Source: Gigaspora rosea (taxonomy: Eukaryota; Glomeromycota; Glomeromycetes; Diversisporales; Gigasporaceae). Taken from it: a DNA stretch of 64,000 bases. Below the pieces are notes generated by a model. It did not search any database. It was not told where the DNA came from and worked only from the letters and a program-made list of their open reading frames with translations. Both the position numbers and the translations under genes were made by a program. Positions 1 to 10,661 of the stretch are shown in pieces (positions within the stretch are counted from its first letter, which is position 1; the number at the start of each line of letters is the position of its first letter). The DNA is taken from contig QKWP01000041.1 of assembly GCA_003550325.1 (NCBI GenBank), positions 130,052 through 194,051 of the forward strand. Direction: 5' to 3'.

Positions 1-405
1 CTAATGGCTTTTTAAAATTAAATATACAAGCCGGGTTAAGCCAATAAACATCTTCAGCATTAAATATAATAATTGAGAGATGCTAATGGCTTATTTGTTG
101 TTTAAAATTTCTGTAATTGGCTTTTAAAACTTAAATATACAAGCCGGGTCAAGCCAATAAACATCTTCACATTAAACATTATAGTTGAGAGGTACTAATG
201 GCTTATTTGCTATTTATAATTTCTGTAATTGGCTTTTTAAAAACCTTAATATACAAGCCGGGCCAAGCCAATAAACATCTTCAGTATTAAATATAATAAA
301 TTAAGATACTAGTTGCTTATTTAACTATATATTTATAATTATTGTAAAAGGCTTTTTAAAACATAAATATACGTACAAGTCAATAAACACTTTAAGTATT
401 AATAT
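1..405. repeat. Tandem repeat, unit about 114 bp, 3.5 copies
   Basis: The block containing AATATACAAGCCGGG, then CCAATAAACATCTTCA and GCTAATGGCTTATTTG, recurs at about 21, 134 and 248, with a decayed copy at 365. The array runs off the left edge of the window, so its true copy number is unknown. No open reading frame goes with it. Confidence 0.85.
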
Positions 406-493
406 AAATAAAAAGCCTCATTAATGATTTATCGATGAGTTAAATATATTTTTATTGATAGCTTCATCAAAAACATTTTTTTTTTTAGCGGGA

Positions 494-600
494 GTTTCGT
501 CATTTTGAATTTGGGTTTCGTCTTTCGTCAGCAGAATTTGAGGTTTCGTCTTTCGTCAGAGGTTTCGTCTTTCGTCATCAAGCAAAAAAGGTTTCGTCTA
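494..600. repeat. Minisatellite of GTTTCGTCTTTCGTCA units
   Basis: About five imperfect copies of a 15-22 bp unit with the core GTTTCGTCTTTCGTCA lie just upstream of the kinase remnant. The unit is pure sequence repetition with no coding meaning that I can see. Confidence 0.75.
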
Positions 601-635
601 ACAACTATATCCGTTAAGTTCAAAAATCATATGAA

Positions 636-1522
636 ATGTATGTTTATGGTAGTAAGCTCAAAATATATGGGTTAACTCAAAATACAGAAACGAATGAATA
701 TATGATGGTATTTCAATATGCCAACAGTGGAAATCTTTATAAGTTTTTAAGAACAAATTTTCGTGACCTTAATTGGCAGGCCAAATTAAAACTACTACTT
801 GATATTTCAGAGGATCTAAATTTGATATTTCAGAGGATCTAAATTTAATTCATGCTACAGACTATATTCATGCAGATTTTCACAGCGGTAATATTTTGCA
901 ACATAAAGGAATCAATGAAAATATGAAATCTTACATCTCGGATATGGGATTATCTAAAAAATATAATGAAAGTGATTCAGAGGGTTGTATTTATGGCGTC
1001 ATGCCTTACGTCGCTCCAGAGGTTTTATCAAGTCAGAAATTTACAATAAATGCGGATATTTATGGCTTTGGAGTTATCATGTCAGAGATCTCAACTGGCC
1101 AAAGACCCTTTGATGGTTATCAATTTAATGAAGAACTTGCTGTAAAAATTTGCATTGGATTACGACCAGAATTTGCACCAGGAACTCCAGAATGCTATAT
1201 TAAATTGGCTAAGCAATGCATGAATTCTAATCCTAAAGAACGACCATATGCTTGGCAAGTTCGTAATAAACTTAAAGAATGGATTAAAAGCATTGAAAGT
1301 TCAGATGATAATGAAATTAAAAAACAATTCTTAGATGCTGATAAAATAGCTGAAAAATTACCAATTAATTTACCAAAACATCCAGATTTTATGTATACTA
1401 GTAAATTGATTAATACACAAAAAATATTGAATACAATTAAAGGTAGCTATTTGGATAAATTTTTTATACATGTTTTGCTCAAATTAATTTTATATTTTAT
1501 ATTTAGTAAGCAAACCTATTGA
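636..1522 (+). pseudogene. Protein kinase C-lobe remnant, frame broken by a 23-bp tandem duplication
   Basis: The translation reads as a eukaryotic protein kinase of the large family expanded in Glomeromycotina. Hinge and helix D residues (MMVFQYANSGNLYKFL) lie near 700-755. They are followed by a catalytic loop HADFHSGN (Arg of HRD replaced by Ala), a DMG in place of DFG (SDMGLSKK), the APE motif as VAPEVL, and helix F DIYGFGVIMSE. The tail includes IKKQFLDADKIAEKLP, typical of the family. A 23-bp sequence at 801-823 is repeated exactly at 824-846; because 23 is not a multiple of three, the frame shifts before the catalytic loop. The glycine loop and the VAIK lysine are absent, and a stop codon lies in frame just upstream at 615, so the N-lobe is missing or sits on an unseen exon. 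I read it as a dead family member. Expression of a truncated product cannot be excluded. Confidence 0.85.
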
Positions 1523-1647
1523 ATCCATTGATCTTTCTGATTATTGAAGTTACTGATACAAGTATTATATTGAGTTTATAGTTCGAAATTATAAATTAAA
1601 TAAACATCAGATAACATAAAATAATTAACAACTAGAAATGTATCTGT

Positions 1648-3126
1648 TAGTGCTTCGATCCGCAATTCGTCTAATTCGGATTAATCAGACAATTCGGATT
1701 AAATGCGGATATCCTTATCCGTGAATTTTAAACGGATAGATCCGTAATATATTTCGGATTGTCCTTATTAACTAGAGCATGTGACATACATATCGTGACC
1801 AAGATCGACAAATGCAGATGCAACGTGTGAATTTGATCTTGGAGTGTTCTTTTTTTTTTTTTTTGAAGTGCTCTTTTATTTTACTTACCCGATCTATCCG
1901 CTACCTGCAATGTAAATAGTCTAAACAGAAAAAATCTGCTTTATTGATTGTTACCAATCCGAAGTTGAGATTGAAAAAAAGACGAAAATAATGCATTTCA
2001 TAAATAATTTTAACCGAATGTATTATGACATTTATTAGGAATTGGGGCTAAAGTAGATCAGTATAAAGCATTTATACATTATCTGAAGCATTAAGGCAGG
2101 TAGTTTATAAATTTATAAAACAAAAGTTAAGTATGTTTGGGTTTTCATTTAAAATCAAAACTTTTTCAATCTATTTTTAATTTTTTATAATCTCTTAGAC
2201 GAGAATTATTATGATTAATGAAGAATTTATTGCAATATTTGTTGATTTATAAGCTAAGTATAAAAATATTATTATCATAATTTCACATATACATTTTATG
2301 TGTTAATTAGGTGTTAATTAAACTATCCCAACAGTATTTATTAACCGACTTATTTAGGACATTTTAGATGCCATGGGAAATATAAAAAAAGAATTACTGG
2401 ATGCTTACTTGAAATTGGCGCAAACTACAGTACTTAGTTCTATTTTCGCTCATACAAACAAGAAAATGCAATTTTGATAATTCAACCCTTAAAATCGATC
2501 TGAGATTAGGGTTAAACAAGTTAAATAGGCTGAAATTTATTCAAAGCAAGAATTCATGTTCCAAAAAGGTTACAATTAAGTTTAATAAAGTTACTGTTGT
2601 GTCAAATTTTTAATATTTATAACGCAAATGATAATGTAAAAAATGTATATGCACAAATAGTACGTATGAACGAACATAGATATACTGTATATGTGCATAT
2701 ATGATTTTTTCTGTTCTAATCTGAATTTACTAATAGAATCCAGTTTAGACTTACAGGTGTTCTCATAAATTTTGGGATAAAAATTGACCGATGGTTATTC
2801 AGTTGAATTCAATAGATTTTTGATTCGGTGTTATCGTCATTGGATTTTTGGCATTGGATTTTCAAAAACTTATTGAATACAGCCAAATTTTTTGTCAGTT
2901 GTCCCAGAATTTATGAGAACAGCTGTAATTCGAATTTTTAACCGATTCTATCACAAAAAAATCGAATAACTTTTAAAAAATTAGAATCGAAGTACTGAAT
3001 TTTGATTATTTAACGGATTGAATCCGAATTTATTCAATCCGAATCATATCCGAATTCAAATCGGATGCAGAAAAATGAATTCGGATTTAATTCGGATGGT
3101 CATTTAAAAATAGGATCGAAGCTCTA
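1648..3126. mobile_element. hAT-type non-autonomous element, 1.48 kb, 8-bp TSD GTATCTGT
   Basis: The ends read TAGTGCTTCGATCC and, inverted, TAGAGCTTCGATCC. Both are flanked by an exact 8-bp direct duplication GTATCTGT (1640-1647 and 3127-3134), the target-site length of the hAT superfamily. Subterminal regions on both sides are packed with AATTCGGAT / ATCCGAATT motifs in inverted orientation, as expected for transposase-binding arms. No transposase remnant was found inside. A mariner-type MITE (2754-2925) is nested within it. The disrupted locus resembles the sequence near 7128-7160, which acts as an unoccupied paralogue. Confidence 0.85.
2754..2925. mobile_element. Tc1/mariner-type MITE nested in the hAT element
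   Basis: A 172-bp segment starts CAGGTGTTCTCATAAATT and ends with the inverted counterpart (AATTTATGAGAACAGCTG), with a TA dinucleotide on each side. The terminal inverted repeats are about 24 bp with few mismatches. The TA target and the CAG start fit Tc1/mariner MITEs. It is younger than the surrounding hAT element because it lies inside it. Confidence 0.8.
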
Positions 3127-3235
3127 GTATCTGTCTAATTTTTAATTGAGCCTGAGTGGCTAAACAGCCCAAATATGTAATTTCTATTTATCATTCGATA
3201 ATACAAACACAACTACGGAATACACCATTGTGACC
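3127..3235 (+). repeat. Dispersed repeat copy 1 (SINE-like, GAGCCTGAGTGGCTAAA)
   Basis: About 100 bp match 7145-7250: the blocks CCTGAGTGGC, GCCCAAATATG, CTATTTATCA and ACAACTACGGA are shared in the same order. The start resembles a tRNA A-box region (GAGTGGCTAAA), which hints at a tRNA-derived SINE. No clear B box or A-tail is seen, so this origin is only a suggestion. Confidence 0.6.
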
Positions 3236-3684
3236 CAGGAAATGTGACCTCTCGCAAATTTTCCTGATACCCATTTGTCACTATCAATCATTATCTTTTT
3301 GGTTTTCCGACAATATTTGTCTTAAGACCCTAGCGTCACCAACCTAAAAAATTTCGCTAAAAAATTTTCGAAGTTAAATTAAGGTTAGGGTTTGCTATTA
3401 AATTAGGTTAGAAAGAGCTTCAATACCAAAATTTCGTAAAGAAACTTTTTGTTAGTGCGCAGTAAGCCGTATCATAGGCAAAATGGTAATTTATGATCGA
3501 TTTTTTGGTTTGGTTTGATTTTTTGCGCTTCTTCGCGTTACACCTGATCTCGAAACCTGATTGACTGGCGAAATAGTAGGTGGTGATGCTAGGGTGGTTA
3601 TAACGGTCTTGCCAGAATTGAGGGCCCCCGATGATTAAACCATTTTTGTGAGTGATCATAGTAATAACGATAGCGATAGTGATA
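3235..3684. other. Intergenic, no gene recognised
   Basis: Single-copy-looking sequence. The 105-residue minus-strand reading frame at 3420-3737 has no recognisable motif and overlaps the MITE that follows, so it was not called. There is one TTAGGG-like stretch near 3380. Confidence 0.5.
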
Positions 3685-3923
3685 CAGTTAACCTCTCTAA
3701 ATGCACGCCCATGGGACCACACATTAACAGCGTGCATTTAGAGAATAATAAGAAAAAGTGCATTTATTGAGGTCAAGTAAATATTTGGGCCAGAATTTTG
3801 GTGTGCATTTAGAAAGTGTGCACTTGTAGAGGGAGCACTTAGAGAGGTCTGACTGTATATACTTGACCTCTATAAAAACATGTGTTAAAGTCCCAAGGGT
3901 GGGCGTTTAGAGAAGTTTAACTG
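3685..3923. mobile_element. Tc1/mariner (pogo-like) MITE, TA-flanked, with an internal second terminus
   Basis: The ends are CAGTTAACCTCTCTAAATGC and the inverted form of CAGTTAAACTTCTCTAAACG, each bordered by TA (3683-3684 and 3924-3925). A third inverted terminus, ending GGTCTGACTG followed by TA at about 3845-3857, lies inside. The element therefore looks like a 171-bp MITE extended by about 68 bp carrying another end, or a composite of two related copies. Motifs of the type GTGCATTTAGAGA recur along the element. Confidence 0.75.
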
Positions 3924-4920
3924 TAGCACTTAAACGTTGGGTCCATTTTCGGATCCCGTAACCTCCGCAGCAAGTTTCGTTGGTAAAAAATCCTCTCTGA
4001 CCAAACTCAACACACGCCTCTGTCGAAGTGTCATAAATTAATAGAGTTTAGATTCGGTTAGATTTCGTTACCACCACAAAAATATAGTTATTATTCACCG
4101 TGGGATGAAGGATACTGGATTCCCGGAGCGAAATGTAATAAATCCTATGGCTTGTTTTCTTTTGTCAGCAATTATACATATGATCAGGTCATAATACTGA
4201 GTTCAATTAGCGAGATCATATGACTTTACTAATTAAACATAGTAACATGACCTGTTATGGCATTGTCATGTGCTTTCACTGCTCATATTTAAACGCTGCC
4301 TTCACTACCTACAGTAACTCTGCTTTGAATGGATAACTATGCAGGTGCAACGCTTTCTATCTCAAACTCAATACCGAGTCAGTCAGCCTATTAAATATAC
4401 TTGGAAACGAAACGGAACCTTGTTATTGTACACAGTTCCTCTATGCTTTGCTTTGCAATTACAATTCATAAGTCACAAGGCTTAATATTTATTTACCACA
4501 AGCCGTAAGAAATCTTGAAAATAAGGAATTTGTAACTGGTCTCATATTTGTAAATGTATTAAGAATTTTGTATCTAAAATTAGTAGAAAAAATTGCGTTT
4601 GTTATAGAATTATCATTAATGTAATTCTGAAAACTGAAAGTAATTATAAAATTTAAATTCTAATTTTAATGACTAATCTTTAATTAGAGCTATAGCTCAC
4701 AAAACGCCGCCATTTTTCTAATGATAATATATATTTTTTTATAAGCGAATAATAAATAATTTTTTTTTTTAATATAAAAATTATAACATTTTGCTCATAT
4801 ATTTAAAATAGAAATATCCAAAAGTTTTTTATACCCGTAAAAATTCGAATTAATTAAAACGTATCCGAATGGACTTTTTATTGGATCGTAGCCTTTATAC
4901 TTGAATACGTGTGTTCCATT

Positions 4921-6906
4921 ATGAAATTAATACCCACGTAGGTTATTATTTCTAAAGTATTATATCTTTTATGCATTTTCTAATTTATTTGAAATTTTAG
5001 TAGCCGGTGGTCTGTTTATACCCCAAAGCGAATTATAACTATCATTCTTTGTGCTTTTGCTGTTGTAATCAGCTTTGCTGGTATATTTCAATGTTAGATC
5101 TTTGACTTTAAAAAATAGTCAAACACATTCATTAATTATTACTTATTCCTTCATAAAAGATCGCTCAAATATGTCAATTGCCATAGTTTATATGGCTAAG
5201 GAATTTAATTGGAATCATATTACACAAGGATATGTATTATCATCATTTTATATTGGCTATCTTACGACTCAAGTTATAGCAGGTGTGCTTGCAGATAAAT
5301 TCGGCGGTAGAAGAATATTAGGCATAGGTAAATTATATTCCAAGAAACATACTGTTTAAGAATAAAAATATTTATGTTTGGTTATTTCTGAATTATATAT
5401 TTCCAGGTGCCGCAACTTGGACACTCTTTACTTTACTTACTCCATTTTCTACCAGAATAAACATATACTGTCTTATACTGTGTAGAATTTGCTTAGGAAT
5501 TGGTGAAGGTGTAATGTTTCCGTGTATTTCATCTTTAATCACAAAATGGTTTCCACCTAAAGAACGATCTAGAGCTACTTCGGCAATAATTGTTTCTGTT
5601 TTTATTGGTATGGCAATCGCCTTGCCAATTTCAAATATGTTGGGTTCGAGCCAATTTGGCTGGGAAAGCATTTTTTGGGTATTTGCAATTGTTGGCTTTA
5701 TTTGGTCTATTATTTGGCATTTTTATGGGAAAAGTTATCCTAGAGATTATTCAGGAATCAGCAAAGAAGAATTAGATTGGATTTTAGAAGATAAATCAAG
5801 TTCTTATTCTGAAGATAATTTTAAACGTTATCAATCAGATTCCAGAGAATATATATACAAGATTCCTTGGAAATTAATATTTTCTCGTCGCGAAGTGTGG
5901 GCCATATTGTTTGGTCATTTTTTTAATGCTTGGGGGTTTGTTATTCTGCAAAATTGGTTACCAATATTTTTTTATGAATATTTTCATGTAGACATTAATT
6001 TAATTGGATATTACACTGGTAAAAACTATTAATATTGCGTTCGTGTACTATTAATATTGCCTTATTATATTTATAAATTTATAAATTTCAAATTTTTAGC
6101 TTTACCTTACTTTTTGTACATTATTTTGGGATTTATATCCGGTTATATCAGTGATTATGCAATTTATCAGTTAAAAATTCGTGTTTTAAATGTAAGAAGG
6201 TCTGTTAATCTAATTGGATCCCTTGGAATATCAATATCTCTTTTACTTGTAAGCATGAGCAAGATTGCAAGTTTTTGCCGACTGTTTATGTAATTGGCCG
6301 ATGCTGGAATTTAAATATTTCAATATGAAGTTTTAAATTTTTTTGTGGCTATTTCTTTAAAGTTAGCTAGGAATTAACGTTTTGTATTTTCAAATCAAGA
6401 TTCAAATTTCTGCATCTCCCAATCTTCATCTTGTTGCTATATTTATTTTTTTTATTTAACTTATATATAATTTATAGGTAACGTATTTGGCAAAAACTTC
6501 GCTTCAAGGATTATTGATAATAACAATTGGATTTGCATTATATTCATTCATAATCCCGAGTATAAACATATCTCAGGTAATTAATTAAAACTGAGTTTAA
6601 TTAATTAATTAATTATACTGAGATAGTTAATTTATTAATTAATTTATGTGCATTCATTCATTTAATATAAAAATAAACCCTTGTCAATTATAGATGGATA
6701 TTGCACCAAAATATTCGGGCGCAATATTTGGCTTAGCAACTACTTGTGCGGTGGTGCCTTCTTTTTTTGCCGTTGAATTAACAGGGTGGATATTAGAAAT
6801 TACTGGTAATGATTGGAGTATTATTTGGTATATATGTTCTTTGTTCTATATTTTTGAAGCTTTGTTTTATGTTTGCTTGGTTGGTGACGAAATAATAATA
6901 GATTGA
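4921..6906 (+). CDS. MFS transporter of the SLC17 (anion/sialin/PHT4-like) type, 7 exons, 445 aa
   Basis: A membrane transporter of the major facilitator superfamily. SLC17 relatives move organic anions or phosphate, coupled to H+ or Na+; the substrate cannot be read from sequence. Exons inferred from frame continuity and GT-AG borders are 4921-4937, 5001-5080, 5160-5327, 5407-6018, 6100-6248, 6478-6576 and 6694-6906. They total 1338 nt, that is 445 codons plus TGA, close to the usual family length. The start ATG opens a 17-nt first exon (MKLIPT). Diagnostic residues are DRSNMSIAI at the end of TM1, the MFS signature LADKFGGRRILG between TM2 and TM3, GIGEGVMFPC in TM4, KWFPPKERSRA, and DIAPKYSGAIFG near the C-terminus. 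About twelve hydrophobic segments follow. The introns are 63-117 bp except intron 5 (229 bp), whose donor GTAAGC at 6249 is in the phase needed. No disruption was seen, so it looks like a working single-copy host gene among repeats. Confidence 0.9.
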
Positions 6907-7127
6907 AGTGATGGAACTATGGATCATTTATGTATTATAAATATTTAATTGTTCTAATTTGCTAAGCTCATTCCTAATTTATGCGTTTCCTGGAGTATAG
7001 TATGGAATAGACTTATAAATATAGTAATTTATTCTAATTCATCCATTCCAATATTCTTATATTTATCGAGTGATTATAGTACTTAAAAGAAATTTACTAA
7101 ATTTTTTAATTATAGATTAAAAAACAA

Positions 7128-7260
7128 TAACTTGAAATGTCATCTTTCTGATTTTTATTTGAACCTGAGTGGCGAAATCGCCCAAATATGCAATTCCTAT
7201 TTATCACTCGATCATACAGACACCAAAAAAATACAACTACGGAGTACGCAATGCGGGATC
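7128..7260 (+). repeat. Dispersed repeat copy 2, unoccupied paralogue of the 1.6/3.1-kb locus
   Basis: GAACCTGAGTGGCGAAATCGCCC and what follows match 3150-3235 in order. The bases just before (ACTTGAAATGTCATCTTTCTGA) correspond to the joined flanks of the hAT element at 1648-3126. This copy therefore shows the locus without the insertion. Confidence 0.6.
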
Positions 7261-8204
7261 TCTCCTCGTTGCTCAACCTTTTCTATAGCATCAAGTTCAC
7301 TTATTTTATTCGTTTACTTCACTCGTTTACTTTATTAATCTATTGCTGGCCTATGCAATTCATTATTCCAAATATCCGAACTGTTCGTCCTGGCTATTAT
7401 CCATAACTAGTCAAGTTCTATTTCCTAACTCTTAAAGCTTTCCTTGTCATTATTTGTGGTTGTTGGTGTTATTAATAACAAAGCTGGTCTTGCATCGAAC
7501 GCACCAAAGACAAAAATGGCAAATTAATCATACAATTCATCATTATACTAATCCTAGCACTTCTGTACTGATGTCAATTACCTTATGTCACAAGTAGGGA
7601 TGTTATCCTGTTCAAACCGGTTAGTTTGTGCCCAAAAACTCGTTTGAACACTGTTCCGAAGCACACTATGTAAAACTGGTTATTTGACAAATGTATTACA
7701 TTGTTACACTCAAACCACCTCTAAAACGGTTTAGTGAAACTGGGGTTTAAAATAATTGAAAGCCTCACGTGTTAGTAAATAGAACGTGATTGCGTATAGA
7801 GGTTTTATGTGATTTGCTTTTATGAAAGAGGCAGAACGGCTATGGGCATATGGAGATACCAATAGTCGTATCAGTTTATAAATAAAACTATAACTAACAA
7901 TAATAATTCTATATAATGCGTGAAGACTATCACAGTAATCACGTGATCAAATATCGGTAAGCCGATATTTATTACAGTCGATATCGTTAATCACTAACGA
8001 TTATAATCGATGGAAATCGGGTTACACAAGTGTATGAAGACACAAGTATTGGTTTATTTAATAAATCAGTGTATGAAGACACGATTTTATTATAATAATG
8101 AGTTATTTATTAGACAACTATTTAGTAGATAACTATTAACTAGTCTAGTAGACAACTGATTTGGCTCAAAGGCGAGACTCATCGTATTTATATATTTTTA
8201 CTAT

Positions 8205-8345
8205 ATAGTTCGTGATCAATGAGATCTGCTAGATATCGGTGATATATTAGATCTATGTGATCTATAAGATCATTAATATCAGTGTGATCCATGTGATCAA
8301 GAGGATCATCGTGATCACTGTGATCTATGTGATCTTCGTGATTTC
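8205..8345. repeat. GATC-rich minisatellite (GTGATC units)
   Basis: GATC occurs over a dozen times in 140 bp in contexts such as TGTGATCTATGTGATC and GTGATCACTGTGATC, with a spacing of about 9-10 bp. It lies in the left part of the hAT element and could be a subterminal array or a simple expansion. Confidence 0.7.
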
Positions 8346-8628
8346 TTGGCTTCGATGTTCACATGTTCTAACGTCTCGTGACATACCTGTCCAATAATAT
8401 TCTATGACGTATTCTAGGTATAACAACATGTAATGCTTGCTTGAACAATTTAATAAAGCCTGCTATTTATTAAAGCAACTACATGACTCTTACATTTGTA
8501 AAATATACATATTATGCATTTACAGTATTCATTGCGCCTATTGCTATTATTTATTTATTGACTTACACAATATTGCCCGGGTTGATAATATTAAACACAA
8601 TCGATGATGCATGTTTCGTACCATGTTT

Positions 8629-9055
8629 TTAAGAGACTCGAAGATGCATTTTCTTCAGATAGTCAATTACGGATTTAGAAAGCATTTCTTCGCTAAACAT
8701 AGAGGTGGCCTGCACAACCAAATAATCACGTGCCATTCGTGCAAGTCCAAAATAGCATACATCGGCTAATCGTGCTTTCCAAAAGTCTAATGGATTACAA
8801 TATTCCTCAATAGCTGTAAGATATTCTTCCAGAACATTGGAAGTATTATTTAACGATATTTTCTTGGGGTCTCTATCTCTTCAGTAATAGATGTGCCAAA
8901 TTCTTTATATTTTATATATAGAAGGGATCTTTTTTTAATCGTTTTGAAGATGGTTTGTTATTTCTGAAAGCGGTTCGGATTCAATGTCTTTGAGAGTTCG
9001 AAGAGATATGTTCAATTGAGTTAATAAATTGTTCAAGTGTGTTTTCTTCATCCAT
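8629..9055 (-). pseudogene. hAT transposase remnant: N-terminus joined to C-terminal dimerisation domain
   Basis: Reading the minus strand, the sequence starts at ATG (9055) with MDEENTLEQFINSIEHISSN, then runs into a stop. The C-terminal 80 or so residues (about 8880 to the stop at 8629) contain EEYCNPLDFWKAR, LARMARDYLVVQATS and MFSEEMLSKS. This is the hAT C-terminal dimerisation domain pattern (NPLxFWK, LAxxARDYLxIxATS, SExxFS). The zinc-finger and the catalytic RNase-H-like core are absent, and in-frame stops lie between the parts. The reading frame cannot give a working transposase. Confidence 0.88.
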
Positions 9056-9498
9056 CTTACTAAGTTTAAGTAAATAAGTAAAATATGTGCAAACGAAAAA
9101 AAGAAAAAAAAAACGCTTATTTATATTTTTTAAAAAAAGTAATTTGCATTATGTCATGTCGCAGTAATTAATTTAAAAAAAAGCAAATATCAGCGTAATA
9201 TTGTAATTAACTTTAATTAAAGAGCCTATCTTCGTCATATTAATATGATGCCATGCCATAATAATTAATTAACCAATCGATAAAAAGTATTTTCGTCAAT
9301 GACGTTAGTAATTAAAAGTCTAAATTCAATTACTAATCAAGCATTTTGCTCATCTAATCGACCGAATTCAATTTGAGCAGGAGTTTAAATATCATAGTAA
9401 AAATCATGTGACCAGAAAAATATCGAGTTTAACCAGTTCAGGTTTCAAACAGGGTCGAACCGAGTTCGGACAAGTAGGATAACATCCCTAGTCACAAG

Positions 9499-10616
9499 TG
9501 TACACTATTCAAGATTTAAATGGTTTCTGAGTTTTCCATATAAATCTTTGATTATTTATCTTCGGTACCTTCCAAGTAACCTTACTGAACTAAATTTAGA
9601 TTTTAGTTTATTTAGGCTAGTCAATTCTTAAGTTATATCTCTGCCATGGCCTTAACTAATACTAATGGTCAGGGTGTATTATTAATCGACACATTTACTA
9701 GCTTAGGGCTCTAAGGTTCAGGTTCAGGGCCGAACCATATTCAGCCCAAATCTGAACCAAGCTGAGCCTGAATTCGGACACAAAAATGTCAACCCTGAAC
9801 CAGACTGGAGAATTTCGTTCGATTTGGCTTGAAGTTCGTGAACATGTTCGGGTTCAGGATAGTTTTTTTTTTGTCCAATTTTGGGTTGTATTTATAAGAT
9901 CTTTTTAAATTAACGTTAAATCAATTTTAATCACTATGTAAGCTTGATTCTGAATTTTGTATATACGTACAAAAATAACCTTATATTCATAGCTCAGGTA
10001 TCTTATTAGTTAAAAATCTTATAACGTTTTCATTTCACTGACTGATCATTTAAATGACAATTTATTATAAAGTACCTGCAACTAATTAAATACTAAACCA
10101 ACCATATGTAATTTGTCCGAAGCGAAGCGAAGGACACTATATTTCTACGTAACGTTTGTTTCCGGCCGCATCACGTGAAATCCCATCAATCAACAGGGGG
10201 ACCCGTCACATCATTTTGTAGATAAATTACGCAATTCATAAAAATCTTTAAAAGTACTTCTGTACTTTTTCAAAAAACTCACGTTACTTGAAGTACGGTA
10301 TTTTATTGGAACCCAGTGATCCCTCAGCTTTTATATGACGATTTACCTTGCAAAGTCATATATGTAACTAAGTAATTTAAGAACTACCGAACTACAATGC
10401 TTTAGACGTTGAGTAACAAAAACTAAAAAAAAGTAAAAGCTACGATCTAGTAAAGGTAACGTGGGTTTGAGAGATAATATCTTTTCTTATACATTTCTAA
10501 AAAAAAAACCCCCTTTAAAGACTCGAAAAACTTAATAATATACTATCTTTCTTTTGTTTTCATACAACAGGATAAATACGAAAGACAATTAAAAAGTATC
10601 GAGGATACCACGATAT
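9499..10616. other. Intergenic; one hAT-like terminus without partner at 9703-9860
   Basis: TAGGGCTCTAAGGTTCAGG at about 9703 followed by repeated GTTCAGG / CCTGAACC motifs to 9860 resembles a hAT end with subterminal repeats. No matching opposite terminus or 8-bp duplication was found. The stretch from about 10117 has the run CGAAGCGAAGCGAAGGACAC. Nothing else was recognised. Confidence 0.4.
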
Positions 10617-10661
10617 GTGCTGGGAAGCCAAACAAAAGAGAGAAGGAGAAAAATAACTATT

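Larger units (their letters stand above)
7595..9490. mobile_element. hAT transposon, internally deleted, 1.9 kb, 8-bp TSD GTCACAAG
   Basis: The termini are TAGGGATGTTATCCT and its inverse, flanked by exact GTCACAAG duplications (7587-7594, 9491-9498). Subterminal regions carry imperfect inverted motifs (CAAACCGG / CCAGTTCAGG). Inside, on the minus strand, are two pieces of a hAT transposase (see 8629-9055). The long middle of the gene is missing, so this is a non-autonomous deletion derivative. A GATC-rich minisatellite occupies 8205-8345. Confidence 0.92.

Noticed and set aside
636-842. Treating the first kinase frame as a separate small gene
   Set aside because: It is the upstream part of the same kinase remnant. 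The apparent end comes from the 23-bp duplication.
9703-9860. Left end of a further hAT element (TAGGGCTCTAAGGTTCAGG)
   Set aside because: No opposite terminus or 8-bp duplication could be found. The CTGAACCTGAACTGAGC near 12815 is too weak a partner.
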